Notes: generated by a model from the sequence alone, not told the origin. A stretch of 64,000 nt of DNA from Burkholderia plantarii (GCF_001411805.1 NZ_CP007213.1:186001-250000); one strand, 5' to 3'; counted from the first letter of the stretch, positions 9,233 to 18,459 are shown. Translations and numbers: made by a program.

Positions 9233-10705
9233 TCAGTGCCGCTCGAGCGCCGCGAGCAGCGCGCCGGTGCCGCCGCGGCGCAGGGTTTCGATATGCCGCG
9301 CGAGCCGCGTGACGAAATCCTGCGGCCACGGCGCGGTGCCGAACACGCTCGCGTGGCCGAGCGCGGCTTGCGCCAGGTCGAGCGGCGTGGCGCCCGCGTG
9401 CAGCCGCGCGGCCAGCGCCGCCGCGCCCGGATCGCCGATCACGAGCGGCTCGCCGGCCTCGCTGCGTGCGGTGTCGAGGTAGTGCAGCCAGGCGGCCAGC
9501 GCGCGTTCGAGCCGCGGCCGCTCGATGCCGGCGGCCAGGCTCTCGCGCAGCGCCGGCAGCCAGCGCACCGGCACCTTCCGGGTGCCGTCGGTGGCGATCT
9601 GGCGGGTCTGGTGCGCCAGCGTGGGATTGCGAAAGCGCGCGAGCAGGTCGCGGCAATAGGCGTCGATCGCGAAGCCGGCCGGCACCGCCACGGTGGCGAG
9701 CAGGTCCTCGCGCATCAGGTCGCTCACGAATTCGGCCAGCGGCGCGTCGGCCATCGCCTCGGCCACGGTGGCGCGCCCGCGCAACTGGCCGAGATGGGCG
9801 ATCGCCGAATGCGAGCCGTTCAGCAGCCGCAGCTTGATCGCCTCGTAGGGATGCACGTCGGCGGTCAGCAGCGCGCCGGCCTCCTCCCACGCCGGCCGCG
9901 GCCCGCTGAAGCGATCCTCGATGACCCATTGCGAAAACGGCTCGCAGACGATCGCGGCCTCGTCGCGCAACCCGAGACGCGCCGCGGCCGCGTCGAGCGA
10001 GGCCGGCGTCGCGGCCGGCACGATGCGGTCGACCATGGTGTTGGGGAAGGCGATGGTCTCGCCGATGCGGCGTGCGAGCGGCGCATCGACGAGCGCCGCG
10101 TACTGCATCAGCAGCTTGCGCAGCGTGTCGCCGTTGGCGTTCATGTTGTCGCAACAGACGAGCGTCAGCGGTGCGGCGGCCGCGCGCCGGCGCAGGCCGG
10201 CGGCGAGCACGCCGAGCGTGGTCTGCGGGGTGTCGGGGGCCAGCAGGTCGTGGCGGATGCCGGCGTCGTGTTCGTCGAGATCGCCGCTGGCCGGCTCGAT
10301 GCAGTAGCCCTTCTCGGTCACCGTCAGGCTGACGATCGCGACGCCGGGATCGGCCAGCGCGTCGAGCACGGCGGACCGCGCCGACGGCGCATGCAGCGCG
10401 CCGACCAGGCCGCCGATCACGCGGCTGCGCGTGGTCTCGCCGTCGCTCTCGGTGACCGAATAGAGCGTGTCCTGGGCGGCGAGCCGGTCGGCCATGCGGC
10501 GCTCGCGCAGATGGATGCCGAGCGTGCCCCAGCGTAGGTCGCCGCGTTCGAGCAGCGTTTCCGTGTAGACGGCCTGGTGCGCGCGATGGAACGCGCCGAG
10601 CCCGAGGTGGACGATGCCGCGGCGCAGCCGGTCGCGTGCGTAGCCGGGGCGCTGCGTGGTCGCGGCCAGGGCCGGCAGGGTTGCGGTGCTGAGGAGTTTC
10701 GCCAT
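9233..10705 (-). CDS. uxuB: Mannitol dehydrogenase family protein, probable fructuronate reductase (UxuB-like)
   Basis: About 490 residues of the long-chain mannitol dehydrogenase/fructuronate reductase family: N-terminal GIVHLGLGAFHRAHQ nucleotide-binding region, the CCDNMNANG block, and the C-terminal GSHSAIAHLG segment carrying part of the substrate site. Predicted reaction: NAD-dependent interconversion of D-fructuronate and D-mannonate in the cytoplasm. D-mannonate is the substrate of the dehydratase encoded 1 kb away, which supports fructuronate reductase over mannitol or arabinitol dehydrogenase. In-frame ATGs exist at 10726, 10720 and 10705; the last is chosen because it leaves the palindromic operator outside the gene. 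No start has a strong ribosome site. Confidence 0.85.
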   Translation of the reverse strand: MAKLLSTATLPALAATTQRPGYARDRLRRGIVHLGLGAFHRAHQAVYTETLLERGDLRWGTLGIHLRERRMADRLAAQDTLYSVTESDGETTRSRVIGGLVGALHAPSARSAVLDALADPGVAIVSLTVTEKGYCIEPASGDLDEHDAGIRHDLLAPDTPQTTLGVLAAGLRRRAAAAPLTLVCCDNMNANGDTLRKLLMQYAALVDAPLARRIGETIAFPNTMVDRIVPAATPASLDAAAARLGLRDEAAIVCEPFSQWVIEDRFSGPRPAWEEAGALLTADVHPYEAIKLRLLNGSHSAIAHLGQLRGRATVAEAMADAPLAEFVSDLMREDLLATVAVPAGFAIDAYCRDLLARFRNPTLAHQTRQIATDGTRKVPVRWLPALRESLAAGIERPRLERALAAWLHYLDTARSEAGEPLVIGDPGAAALAARLHAGATPLDLAQAALGHASVFGTAPWPQDFVTRLARHIETLRRGGTGALLAALERH

Positions 10706-10720
10706 CGTGGGAACGGCCAT

Positions 10721-10826
10721 TACCATGGTAGAGTTCGTGGTGTGCCAAGCTTAAACGCCGTGTATCGCCGATTTTATCGGTGTAAACGCTACGAATGGCT
10801 CGCCGCACCGCAGTGTTACCATGGTA
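10721..10826. promoter_or_regulatory. Twin TACCATGGTA operators in the divergent promoter region
   Basis: Two identical perfect 10-bp palindromes, TACCATGGTA, lie at 10721-10730 and 10817-10826, 96 bp apart. They sit 16 bp upstream of the chosen dehydrogenase start and 24 bp upstream of the GntR start respectively. This symmetric layout, and the resemblance to short GT/AC palindromes bound by FadR-subfamily GntR proteins, points to binding sites for the adjacent GntR regulator, perhaps with looping. Binding itself is inferred. Confidence 0.65.
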
Positions 10827-10849
10827 CATATCATCGCATCCCCACCCCT

Positions 10850-11581
10850 ATGACCGACATGGCTCCCGTGCTGCAGGAAGACACCGCGCTTGCGGCCCTG
10901 CGCGGCTTCGAGGCGAATCCCGAGCAACCCTACCGTCCGCAGGTCCACCGTTTCCTGTGCGAGGCGATCGTGCGCGGCGCGCTGCCGCCGCACACGAGCC
11001 TGTCCGAGGCCGTCATCGCCGAGGCGCTCGAGGTGAGCCGCACGCCGGTGCGCGAGGCGCTCGCGCAGCTGGCCGACGAGCACCTGGTGACCATCGTCCG
11101 CAAGGTCGGCACCACCGTCGCGCCGATTTCGGTGGCGCAGCTGGAGGAGGGGCGCTTCGCGCGCAGCACGCTCGAATGCGCGAACCACGTGCAGCTCGCG
11201 CAGACCATCACGCCGGCCCAGCTCACCGAATTCGGCGCGATCGTCCAGGCGCAGCGCGAGGCGGTGGCGGCCGGCGACGTCGAGCGCTTCTTCGATCTCG
11301 ACGAGCTGATGCACCGGCGCCTGTTCGAATTCGCGGGCCGCGCGCACGTCTGGCAGATGCTGCAGCCGATGAAGCGGCAGTTCGATCGCGTGCGCTGGCT
11401 GCTGCTGGACCGCGTGACCGATCACGCGCGCCGCGCGCTGCATGAGCACGAGCAGATCCTCGCGCAGATGGCCTCGCGCAACGTCGCCCAGCTGGGCGCC
11501 ACGGTGGCGAGCCATATCGACCGCGTCGGCTCGCATCTGCCCGCGGTGCGCGAGCGCGTGCCCGGCCACTTCAGCGACTGA
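10850..11581 (+). CDS. GntR-family (FadR/FCD subfamily) transcriptional regulator
   Basis: 243 residues. N-terminal winged helix contains LSEAVIAEALEVSRTPVREALAQL, the hallmark GntR recognition helix (VSRTPVREAL). The C-terminal ~140 residues form an all-helical FCD ligand domain, with DELMHRRLFEFAGR as the usual first metal/ligand-binding Asp-His helix and a later ATVASHIDR. It is divergent from the fructuronate-reductase-like gene and upstream of manD, so it most likely represses both arms and is relieved by a uronate or aldonate. The ATG at 10850 is preferred to upstream in-frame starts because those translate promoter sequence containing the second palindrome. Confidence 0.9.
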   Translation: MTDMAPVLQEDTALAALRGFEANPEQPYRPQVHRFLCEAIVRGALPPHTSLSEAVIAEALEVSRTPVREALAQLADEHLVTIVRKVGTTVAPISVAQLEEGRFARSTLECANHVQLAQTITPAQLTEFGAIVQAQREAVAAGDVERFFDLDELMHRRLFEFAGRAHVWQMLQPMKRQFDRVRWLLLDRVTDHARRALHEHEQILAQMASRNVAQLGATVASHIDRVGSHLPAVRERVPGHFSD

Positions 11582-11734
11582 GCCGCGCCGCGCGCGTGAG
11601 GCAGGTGATGCGCATCACGCCGCGCCGACGCATCGCACCACTAACCGCATACGTACCGCATCACCAACCGCATCACGCACCGAAGCGCCCGCCGGCGGCC
11701 GTACCGCCCGGGCCGAACCCACCGGGAGAACACC

Positions 11735-12943
11735 TTGAAGATCGAACGGTTGCAGACCATCGTGACCTGTCCGGGCCGCAACTTCGTGACGGTGAAGATC
11801 GTCACGGACGAGGGCGTCCATGGCCTCGGCGACGCCACGCTGAACGGGCGCGAGCTCGCCGTGCGCGCGTACCTGGAGGAGCACGTGTTCCCGTGCCTCG
11901 TCGGGCGCGATCCGCGCAACATCGAGGACATCTGGCAATACCTCTATCGCGGCGCCTACTGGCGGCGCGGCCCGGTGACGATGACGGCGATCGCGGCGAT
12001 CGACATGGCGCTGTGGGACATCCTCGGCAAGCTGGCCGGCATGCCCGTGTACCGGCTGCTCGGCGGCAAGAGCCGCGACGGCCTGATGGTGTACGGCCAC
12101 GCCAACGGGCGCGACCACGAGGAAGCGGTGGACGCGGTGCGCCGCCATATCGAGGAAGGCTATCTGGCGATCCGCGTGCAGTCGGGCGTGCCGGGGCTCG
12201 ACAAGGTCTATGGCGTCGGCAAGGTGGCCGGCGAATACGAGCCGGCGCAGAAGGGCCTGCCGCCCGAGGAGCCGTGGGACACCGCGCTCTATCTGCGCCA
12301 CACGCCCGAGCTGTTCCGCAAGGTGCGCGAGGCGGTGGGCTTCGAGCCGCATCTGCTGCACGACGCGCACCACCGCCTCACGCCGATCGAGGCGGGGCGC
12401 CTCGGCCGCGATCTCGAGCCATACCGGCTGTTCTGGCTGGAGGACGCGACGCCCGCCGAGAACCAGGAGAGCTTCCGGCTGATCCGCAGCCACACCACCA
12501 CGCCGCTGGCGGTGGGCGAGGTATTCAATTCGATCTGGGATTGCAAGGACCTGATCCGCGAGCAGCTGATCGACTACATCCGCTCCACCATCGTGCATGC
12601 GGGCGGCATCACGCACGCGCGGCGCATCGCCGACTACGCCGCGATGTACCAGGTGCGCACCGGCTTCCACGGTGCCACCGACCTGTCGCCGGTCTGCATG
12701 GCGGCGGCCGTGAACTTCGGGCTGTGGGCGCCGAACTTCGGCATCCAGGAGCTGATGCCGCACAACGCGCTGACCAACGAGGTGTTCCCGCACGGCTACC
12801 GCTTCGACAAGGGTTTCCTCGTGATGGACGACGCGCCGGGGCTCGGCGTGGAGATCGACGAGGCGCTCGCGGCGAAGTATCCCTACGAGCGCGCCTATCT
12901 GCCGGTCGCACGGCTGCGCGACGGCTCGATGTGGAACTGGTGA
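11735..12943 (+). CDS. manD: D-mannonate dehydratase, enolase superfamily
   Basis: 402 residues. The metal ligands D210, E236 and E262 and the catalytic-type residues Y159 and H212 fall at the positions reported for characterised ManD proteins (from memory of the family), within [13 protein letters not shown] and VGEVFN. The C-terminus ending in DGSMWNW is also typical. Reaction: D-mannonate to 2-keto-3-deoxy-D-gluconate plus water, Mg-dependent, cytoplasmic. It follows the GntR gene by 153 bases and precedes an RspB-like dehydrogenase by 64, the same pair as rspA-rspB in E. coli. The 2-keto-3-deoxygluconate kinase needed to finish the pathway is not in this window. Confidence 0.93.
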   Translation: MKIERLQTIVTCPGRNFVTVKIVTDEGVHGLGDATLNGRELAVRAYLEEHVFPCLVGRDPRNIEDIWQYLYRGAYWRRGPVTMTAIAAIDMALWDILGKLAGMPVYRLLGGKSRDGLMVYGHANGRDHEEAVDAVRRHIEEGYLAIRVQSGVPGLDKVYGVGKVAGEYEPAQKGLPPEEPWDTALYLRHTPELFRKVREAVGFEPHLLHDAHHRLTPIEAGRLGRDLEPYRLFWLEDATPAENQESFRLIRSHTTTPLAVGEVFNSIWDCKDLIREQLIDYIRSTIVHAGGITHARRIADYAAMYQVRTGFHGATDLSPVCMAAAVNFGLWAPNFGIQELMPHNALTNEVFPHGYRFDKGFLVMDDAPGLGVEIDEALAAKYPYERAYLPVARLRDGSMWNW

Positions 12944-13007
12944 GCGCGCCCGTCGCGACGCCGCGCGCGTCGCATTCCAACCCCTTTCAAGACATCAGGA
13001 ACCTGAC

Positions 13008-14042
13008 ATGCTGAGCGTCGTCGTCGATCGTCCGAACAGCCTGAGCGTGCGCGAGATGCCGCTGCCCCAGCCCGCCGCGGGCGAGGTGCGCGTGCGCGTG
13101 CGTTACGCGGGCATCTGCGGCTCGGACCTGCACATCTATCGCGGGCACAACCCGTTCGTTTCGTATCCACGCATCATCGGCCACGAGTTCGTGGGCCGCG
13201 TCGAGGCGCTCGGCGAGGGCGTGGACGCCGCGCGCCTGGGCGAGCTGGTAGCCGTCGATCCGGTGATCAGCTGCGGCCGGTGCCAGGCCTGCCGGATCGG
13301 CCGGCGCAACGTCTGCCGCAAGCTGGTGGTGCTCGGCGTGCATCGCGACGGCGGCTTCAGCGAATACGTCTGCGCGCCGGCCGCCAACGCCTACCGGATT
13401 CCCGAAGGCATCGCCGACAGCTGCGCGGCGATTGTCGAGCCGTTCGCGGTGGCCGCCAACGTGACCGCGCGCACCGGCGTGCTGCCCGACGACGTCGCGC
13501 TGATCTACGGCGCCGGCACCGTGGGCCTGACGATCCTGCAGGTGCTCAAGCGCGTGTATGGCGTGCGCGCGTTCATCACCGACCGCCTCGACGAGCGGCT
13601 CGCGCTGGCGCGCCGCTGCGGCGCGGCCGACGACGAGACCATCAACACGGGCGAGGAGGAGATCGGCACGGCACTGCAGAAGCGCGGCGTGGACGGCGGG
13701 CCGACGCTGATCTTCGACGCGGTCGGCCATCCGGCGATCCTCGAGGAAGCGGTGCGGCTCGCGGCGCCGGCCGGCCGCATCGGGCTGCTCGGCTTCTCGT
13801 CCACGCCGTCGGCGATCGCGCAGCAGGAGCTGACCAAGAAGGAACTGACGCTGGCCGCTTCACGCCTGAACTGCGCGATGTTCCCGACCGTGATCGACTG
13901 GCTCGAGCGCGGGCTCGTGACGCCGGAGTCGATCGTCACGCACAAGGTGGATTTCCGCGATGTCGGCAGCGCGTTCGAGCTGGCCGAGCACAGCCCGAAG
14001 GACACCTGCAAGGTGCTGCTCGACTTCGCGCCGCAAGGCTGA
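13008..14042 (+). CDS. Zinc-dependent alcohol dehydrogenase, RspB/L-idonate 5-dehydrogenase-like
   Basis: 344 residues, medium-chain dehydrogenase. The catalytic zinc site is seen as CGSDLHIYRGH and GHEFVGRVE, the structural zinc motif as CGRCQACRIGRRNVC, and the Rossmann motif as GAGTVGLTI. It is the second gene after manD and probably co-transcribed. The family oxidises sugar alcohols or aldonates (L-idonate, L-gulonate, L-galactonate) with NAD(P); here it could feed an aldonate into the mannonate pathway. Substrate assignment is inference. A hairpin at 14051-14078 ends the unit. Confidence 0.9.
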   Translation: MLSVVVDRPNSLSVREMPLPQPAAGEVRVRVRYAGICGSDLHIYRGHNPFVSYPRIIGHEFVGRVEALGEGVDAARLGELVAVDPVISCGRCQACRIGRRNVCRKLVVLGVHRDGGFSEYVCAPAANAYRIPEGIADSCAAIVEPFAVAANVTARTGVLPDDVALIYGAGTVGLTILQVLKRVYGVRAFITDRLDERLALARRCGAADDETINTGEEEIGTALQKRGVDGGPTLIFDAVGHPAILEEAVRLAAPAGRIGLLGFSSTPSAIAQQELTKKELTLAASRLNCAMFPTVIDWLERGLVTPESIVTHKVDFRDVGSAFELAEHSPKDTCKVLLDFAPQG

Positions 14043-14050
14043 GCGGCGCG

Positions 14051-14078
14051 GTCCCGCCGCCGCGCGGTCCGGCGGGAC
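14051..14078. terminator. Hairpin between convergent genes, likely bidirectional terminator
   Basis: Perfect 8-bp stem GTCCCGCC / GGCGGGAC with a 12-base loop, placed between the convergent dehydrogenase and yjbQ genes. No long T-run follows, so termination efficiency is uncertain. Confidence 0.5.
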
Positions 14079-14101
14079 ATCGCGCGGCGCCGACGCCGCG
14101 C

Positions 14102-14521
14102 TCACTCCCCGATCAGATGCACCACCACCTCGCGCCGGTGCGCGGCGCGGCGATGCTCGAACAGGTAGATGCCCTGCCAGGTGCCGAGCACCATGCGGCC
14201 ATGCTCGACCGGAATCGACAGCTGCACCTGCGTGAGCGCCGTGCGCAGATGCGCGGGCATGTCGTCGAGGCCCTCGTCGTCGTGCTCGTAGCGCGCGGCG
14301 TCCTCGGGCGCGATCTCCTCGAAGTAGCGTTCGAGATCGCGCTGTACCGACGGATCGGCGTTCTCCTGGATCAGCAGCGACGCCGAGGTGTGACGGCAGA
14401 ACACGGTCAGCAGCCCGTCGCGCATCGATTGCTGGTCGATGAACGCGCGCACGCGCGTGGTGAATTCGACGAGGCCGCGCCCGCGCGTCTCAATGGCAAG
14501 GTGCTGGATGGCCTGTTTCAT
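14102..14521 (-). CDS. YjbQ/UPF0047 family protein (secondary thiamine-phosphate synthase type)
   Basis: 139 residues, the usual length for the UPF0047/YjbQ family. Recognised by FCRHTSASLLIQENADPSVQ and the C-terminal LGTWQGIYLFEHR blocks, which carry the conserved His and Glu residues of a probable metal or phosphate site. E. coli YjbQ shows weak thiamine-phosphate synthase activity, but the physiological role is not settled. The gene follows the thioredoxin-like gene by 14 bases and is probably co-transcribed with it. Confidence 0.92.
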   Translation of the reverse strand: MKQAIQHLAIETRGRGLVEFTTRVRAFIDQQSMRDGLLTVFCRHTSASLLIQENADPSVQRDLERYFEEIAPEDAARYEHDDEGLDDMPAHLRTALTQVQLSIPVEHGRMVLGTWQGIYLFEHRRAAHRREVVVHLIGE

Positions 14522-14535
14522 GAGCGGCGTGCGGC

Positions 14536-14862
14536 TCAGGCCAGCGCGGCGAAGCCGTCGGCCTCGATCTGGGCCGACTCGGTGGGCCGCACCACGCGCG
14601 CCACTTCGGCGCCGTCGCGCAGGAACACCAGCGTCGGCCACAGCTTGACGCGGAACGAGCGGCCGAGCGGCCGGCCGGGGCCGTCCTCGATCTTCAGGTG
14701 GCGGACCTCGGGGTGGGCCGCGAACGCCTCGCGGATCGCGGGCTGCGCGCCCTTGCAGATGCCGCACCAGTTGGCGCCGAACTCGATCACGGTGGTGCCG
14801 GCGAGCGCGTCGACCTCGGCGCGGCTCGGCGCATCCTCGGAATAGGCTTGCGGGGAAGTCAT
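14536..14862 (-). CDS. Thioredoxin-like protein with CGIC active site
   Basis: 108 residues with a single thioredoxin fold: FGANWCGICKGAQP places the redox pair at C33 and C36, and the cis-proline loop is LWPTLVF. The active site is CGIC rather than the classical CGPC, so redox potential may differ. No signal peptide, hence cytoplasmic. It lies immediately upstream of yjbQ in the same orientation. Likely a general disulfide reductase or peroxidase partner. Confidence 0.9.
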   Translation of the reverse strand: MTSPQAYSEDAPSRAEVDALAGTTVIEFGANWCGICKGAQPAIREAFAAHPEVRHLKIEDGPGRPLGRSFRVKLWPTLVFLRDGAEVARVVRPTESAQIEADGFAALA

Positions 14863-14974
14863 CGTCGCTCCCTGTGCTGGAGGAAAGGGGCGGCCCGCGC
14901 TGCCATGTTTGCGGAGCCGTGACTGCCACTGTAGCGGAAACGGCCGCGGGCGGTGCGAGGCGCGCCCGGGATGA

Positions 14975-16060
14975 TCAGTTCGACCCGCCCCGCGGCGGCG
15001 CGCACGACGCGCGGATCATCAGTTCGGCGGCCCAGCCCACGCTCTCGACCCCGGCCTGCCCGTCGAGCTGCGCCAGGATCAGCCGCGCCGCCTGCTTGCC
15101 GATCCCGGCGCTCGGCACGCGCACCGTCGTGATCGGGATCGGCAGCTCGGCCATCAGTTCGAAATCGTCGAAGCCGATCAGGCTCAGCTCGCCCGGCACG
15201 TCGATGCCGATCGCCATCGCCTCCAGCATCGCGCCCATCGCGAACGAGCCGTTGCCGCAGACGATCGCCGTGGGCCGCGCCACCGGCGCCTCCAGGATCC
15301 GGCGCAGCAGCTGCCGCCCTTCCTTCACGCTCCAGTAGCCCTCCACCTCGTGCGCCGGATGGATCGCGATGCCGCGCTCGGCCAGCGCGTCGCGCACGCC
15401 CATCCGGCGCGCGGCGGCGCGGTCGTTGGTGTCGGCGTTCTGCGCGATCATCGCGATGCGCCGGTGGCCGAGATCAAGCAGGTAGTGGGTGCAGTCGTAG
15501 AACGCGCGGTAGTTGTCCACGCCCACGCAGACGGTGCCGTGCCGCGGCGGGTAGGTGAAGGTGCTCACGCACGGGATGCGGCGCTGCTCGAGCAGCGGGT
15601 AGAGATCGGGATGATGGCCTTCGCCGACCATCACCACGGCGTCCACGCCGCGTTCTAGCATCTTGCGTACCTGCCGGTATTCGCGGTCGAGTTCGTACTC
15701 GGAGCAGGCCAGCAGCAGCGTGTAGCCCTCGTTCTCCAGTTCGTCCTGCAGCGTCTGGATCGCGCTCGCGAAGTGCTCGTTGGCGAGCGTGGGCACCACC
15801 GCGCCGATCGTGCCGGTGCGCTGCGTGGCGAGCGCGCGGGCCGCCGCGTGCGGCACCCAGCCGAGGTGGTCGATGGCCACCTGGATGCGCTCGCGCACGG
15901 CCGGCGAGACGATCTGCGGATTGTTGACGAAGCGCGAGACCGTGGCTTTCGAAACGCAGGCGAAATCGGCGACGTCTTTCAGCGTGGCGGCGCCGGCGCG
16001 CGGCGCGCTCGCGATGGCCGGTGCCGCATCGGGCTTGCTGCTGCGCGCACCTTTTGCCAT
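14975..16060 (-). CDS. LacI-family transcriptional regulator
   Basis: About 361 residues. The N-terminal LacI helix-turn-helix and hinge are clear (ATLKDVADFACVSKATVSRFVNN ... HLGWVPHAAARALATQ), followed by a periplasmic-binding-protein-like ligand domain with IGFDDFELMAELPIPITTVRVP near the C-terminus. The ATG at 16060 is chosen because sequence further upstream reads as intergenic. It is the only LacI-type gene in the window, and two LacI-style sites (ACCGGT cores at 18537-18661) occur 2.5 kb away in the CoA-transferase promoter; whether it acts there is open. The ligand is probably a sugar or sugar acid. Confidence 0.9.
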   Translation of the reverse strand: MAKGARSSKPDAAPAIASAPRAGAATLKDVADFACVSKATVSRFVNNPQIVSPAVRERIQVAIDHLGWVPHAAARALATQRTGTIGAVVPTLANEHFASAIQTLQDELENEGYTLLLACSEYELDREYRQVRKMLERGVDAVVMVGEGHHPDLYPLLEQRRIPCVSTFTYPPRHGTVCVGVDNYRAFYDCTHYLLDLGHRRIAMIAQNADTNDRAAARRMGVRDALAERGIAIHPAHEVEGYWSVKEGRQLLRRILEAPVARPTAIVCGNGSFAMGAMLEAMAIGIDVPGELSLIGFDDFELMAELPIPITTVRVPSAGIGKQAARLILAQLDGQAGVESVGWAAELMIRASCAPPRGGSN

Positions 16061-16230
16061 GTCGATTGCCGGAGGAGGAGAGGGGCACATTATACCGGCG
16101 AGGCTTTGGCCGGCATTGAGCGATTGACGAAGCAAACTGAACGGAACGCGAAGGGGGCAAACGTTAAGCTTGCGCCTCCGTTTCGTCGTCGTGCGCGGCG
16201 AACCCGCTCAACCTCGTCAGTGAGATTTTC

Positions 16231-17106
16231 ATGCGCTTTCCCGTTTCGTTTCAGGCCCCGGCAATCAATCGAAAGCAGGTGGGCGACATGGTCGTCACGA
16301 TGTTGAGCGATGGCCATCTCGACGTGTCGTTCGAGGTGCTCCACGGCATCGACGCGGCCAGCGCCGGCGCGATCCTCGAACAGCACGGCGCGCCGGCGCT
16401 GCCGAGGCTGAACATCAATGCCTATGTCATCGAGACGGCGGCGCGCACGATACTCGTGGACAGCGGCGCGGGCGGCATCCATGGCTGGGGCGGCCGCCTG
16501 CAGGTGGCGCTCAGCGCCGCCGGCATCGATCCGCTGCGGATCGACACGGTGTTGCTCACCCATGCGCACCCGGACCATATCGGCGGCCTCGCGGCACCGC
16601 TTCGATCGCCGATCTTCAGGAACGTCCAGCAGCTGTTCGTGCATGAACGGGAACTCGCGTTCTGGCGTGACGACACCGTCTACTCGAACGCGCCCGACGG
16701 CTTCCGCCCGTTCTTCGAGGTGGCGCGGAACGCGTTCGGCGCCTACGAGGACAGGCTGGTCCCGTTCAGCCGGGAGTCGATCCTGCCCGGCATCCAGGCC
16801 GTGCCGCTGTTCGGCCACACGCCCGGGCACACCGGCTACCTGCTCGGCGAAGGACGCGACGCGCTGCTGATCTGGGGCGACATCGTGCATTTCCCGCACC
16901 TGCAACTCGCGCAGCCCGAGGTCACGATCGCCTTCGACAGCGACTCGAGGCAGGCCGCGGCCACGCGCGCCAGGCTGCTCGACCGCGTGGTCGCCGACCG
17001 GCTGTCGATCACCGGCATGCACTTCAATCTCCCGGCGGCCGGCTCGATCGCCCGCGACGGCAATGCCTATCGGCTCAGCTATGATCTGTGGTCTCCCGCC
17101 GTTTGA
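16231..17106 (+). CDS. Metallo-beta-lactamase-fold hydrolase
   Basis: 291 residues. The binuclear zinc motif HAHPDHIGG is at 111-119 (H111, H113, D115, H116), with further ligands in FGHTPGHTGYLL and WGDIVHFP and a late GMHF. This arrangement fits the glyoxalase II/lactonase-like branch rather than a beta-lactamase with signal peptide; the protein looks cytoplasmic. The substrate is unknown; quorum-lactone or other ester/lactone hydrolysis is possible. It runs into the AraC-family gene with no gap, suggesting one transcript. Confidence 0.88.
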   Translation: MRFPVSFQAPAINRKQVGDMVVTMLSDGHLDVSFEVLHGIDAASAGAILEQHGAPALPRLNINAYVIETAARTILVDSGAGGIHGWGGRLQVALSAAGIDPLRIDTVLLTHAHPDHIGGLAAPLRSPIFRNVQQLFVHERELAFWRDDTVYSNAPDGFRPFFEVARNAFGAYEDRLVPFSRESILPGIQAVPLFGHTPGHTGYLLGEGRDALLIWGDIVHFPHLQLAQPEVTIAFDSDSRQAAATRARLLDRVVADRLSITGMHFNLPAAGSIARDGNAYRLSYDLWSPAV

Positions 17107-17124
17107 GTGGTCGGCGCATCGTCA

Positions 17125-17964
17125 ATGAGGCCGTGCAGCAACATGGAACGTGAATCGGCGAGCGCGCTGCTCGTCAGCCTGCTCGATCTGGCGCGGTCCC
17201 CGGATGCGCTGCCGTGCGACTGCCTGCGCTCCGTGCAGGCGCATCAGGTCAACCAGTACGATGCCGACGGCGCCACGCTGTCGTTCCCGCTGCTGGGACG
17301 CTTCCGGTATCGCGAGCGGGACCGCTGGCGCGAGGTGCGCCCGGGCGAGATCCTGCTGGTGCCGACCGCGCGCAACATCGACGTCAGATATATCCCCGAC
17401 CCCGACCAGGGCGAGTTCGTCGCGTTGAGCGTCGGGCTGCTCGACGAACAGCTGGAGGCGGCGCGGCTGTTGCTGGCCGCGCCGCCGCCGCCCGGCACCG
17501 ACGAGATCGCCGCCGTGCCGTTCGAAACGGTGCTCTCGCCGCTGATGCGCTGGGCCGAGGCGATGCGCCACGGGCGCCGGACCCTGTCGCTGCTCGCGAT
17601 GCTCGAGATCGTGATTTCGCTGCACGAATCGGGCTACATCACGCTCCTGCATCCGCGCGCGCCCAGCCTCGCGACCACCATCCGCCGGGCGGTCGCGCGG
17701 GATCCGGCCCACGGCTGGAGTTCGGCGGAGCTGGAAGCCCTTACCGGCCTGAGCGGCCCGACGCTTCGCCGGCACATGGCCGAGGAGCAAACCACGCTCA
17801 GGGCCGTGATCGCCGACGCGAGAATCGCTCAGGCGCTGCGTTTGCTGATGACGTCCCGCCTGCCGCTCAAGACCGTGGCATCGCGCGTCGGCTACAGCTC
17901 GCTCGCGAGCTTCAGCCGGCAATTCGTCGAGCGCTACGGGACCGAGCCGTCCAGCTTCCGGTAA
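17125..17964 (+). CDS. AraC-family transcriptional regulator
   Basis: About 280 residues. The C-terminal ~100 residues contain two helix-turn-helix units, with the second reading LKTVASRVGYSSLASFSRQFVERYGTEPSSFR, a clear AraC/XylS signature. The N-terminal half is cupin-like, presumably the effector domain. It starts within a few bases of the metallo-hydrolase stop; possible starts are GTG 17107, ATG 17125 and ATG 17143, none with a strong ribosome site. Likely regulates its neighbour; ligand unknown. Confidence 0.88.
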   Translation: MRPCSNMERESASALLVSLLDLARSPDALPCDCLRSVQAHQVNQYDADGATLSFPLLGRFRYRERDRWREVRPGEILLVPTARNIDVRYIPDPDQGEFVALSVGLLDEQLEAARLLLAAPPPPGTDEIAAVPFETVLSPLMRWAEAMRHGRRTLSLLAMLEIVISLHESGYITLLHPRAPSLATTIRRAVARDPAHGWSSAELEALTGLSGPTLRRHMAEEQTTLRAVIADARIAQALRLLMTSRLPLKTVASRVGYSSLASFSRQFVERYGTEPSSFR

Positions 17965-17992
17965 GGCGGGGGCCGGCGGGGCCCCTGCCGCC
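17965..17992. terminator. GC-rich hairpin between convergent araC-type and maoC genes
   Basis: GGCGGGGGCC followed after 5 bases by GGCCCCTGCCGCC forms a near-perfect GC stem directly after the AraC-family stop and before the MaoC stop on the other strand. It lacks a T-tract. Confidence 0.45.
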
Positions 17993-18006
17993 CGACCACG
18001 CGGCGC

Positions 18007-18459
18007 TTACTGGTTCGACAGCTTCTTCGCCCACTTCATCAGGTGCCGCCCCGCGGCCACCACCTCGCCGCGCTGGTTGATCACCTCCATGTCGGCGGTG
18101 CTGCGGCGCTTCTCTTCATCGATCTCCGCCACCTTGTAGATCACCGTCACCGTGTCGCCGAGCAGCACCGGCCGGATGAAGCGGATGCGGTCGTAGCCGG
18201 CCGACACCGGGAATTCGTCCAGGTCGGTGCGATGGATGATGTGCGCGATGCTGATCGTCGAGGCCGTCGACATGTAGCCGACCAGCAGCGCGCCGTGCGC
18301 GATGCGCGTGCCGATCGCCGACTTCTCCTGCATGTACTGCTCGTTGATGTGGGTGTCGCTGAAGTCGCCGGTGAGGCCCGCGAACAGCGTCACGTCGGTC
18401 TCGCCGACCGTCTTCGCGAAGCGGAATTCCTGTCCGATTTCTACGCCCTTGATTGCCAT
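18007..18459 (-). CDS. MaoC-family (R)-hydratase-like hot-dog protein
   Basis: 150 residues. The hydratase motif FAGLTGDFSDTHIN provides D32 and H37, with Ser in place of the usual Asn between them, and IAHGALLVGYMS is the second conserved block. Family reaction: hydration of 2-enoyl-CoA to (R)-3-hydroxyacyl-CoA in the cytoplasm. The ATG at 18459 has an AGGAGAC site 7 bases upstream. The gene diverges from the CoA-transferase operon and shares a promoter region with two palindromic operators, so it probably acts in the same CoA-thioester pathway. Confidence 0.9.
   Translation of the reverse strand: MAIKGVEIGQEFRFAKTVGETDVTLFAGLTGDFSDTHINEQYMQEKSAIGTRIAHGALLVGYMSTASTISIAHIIHRTDLDEFPVSAGYDRIRFIRPVLLGDTVTVIYKVAEIDEEKRRSTADMEVINQRGEVVAAGRHLMKWAKKLSNQ

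Noticed and set aside
7803..10829. A ~1000-codon minus-strand open frame spanning the MFS and dehydrogenase genes
   Set aside because: It overlaps two well-recognised proteins in another frame and translates to low-complexity Arg-rich sequence.
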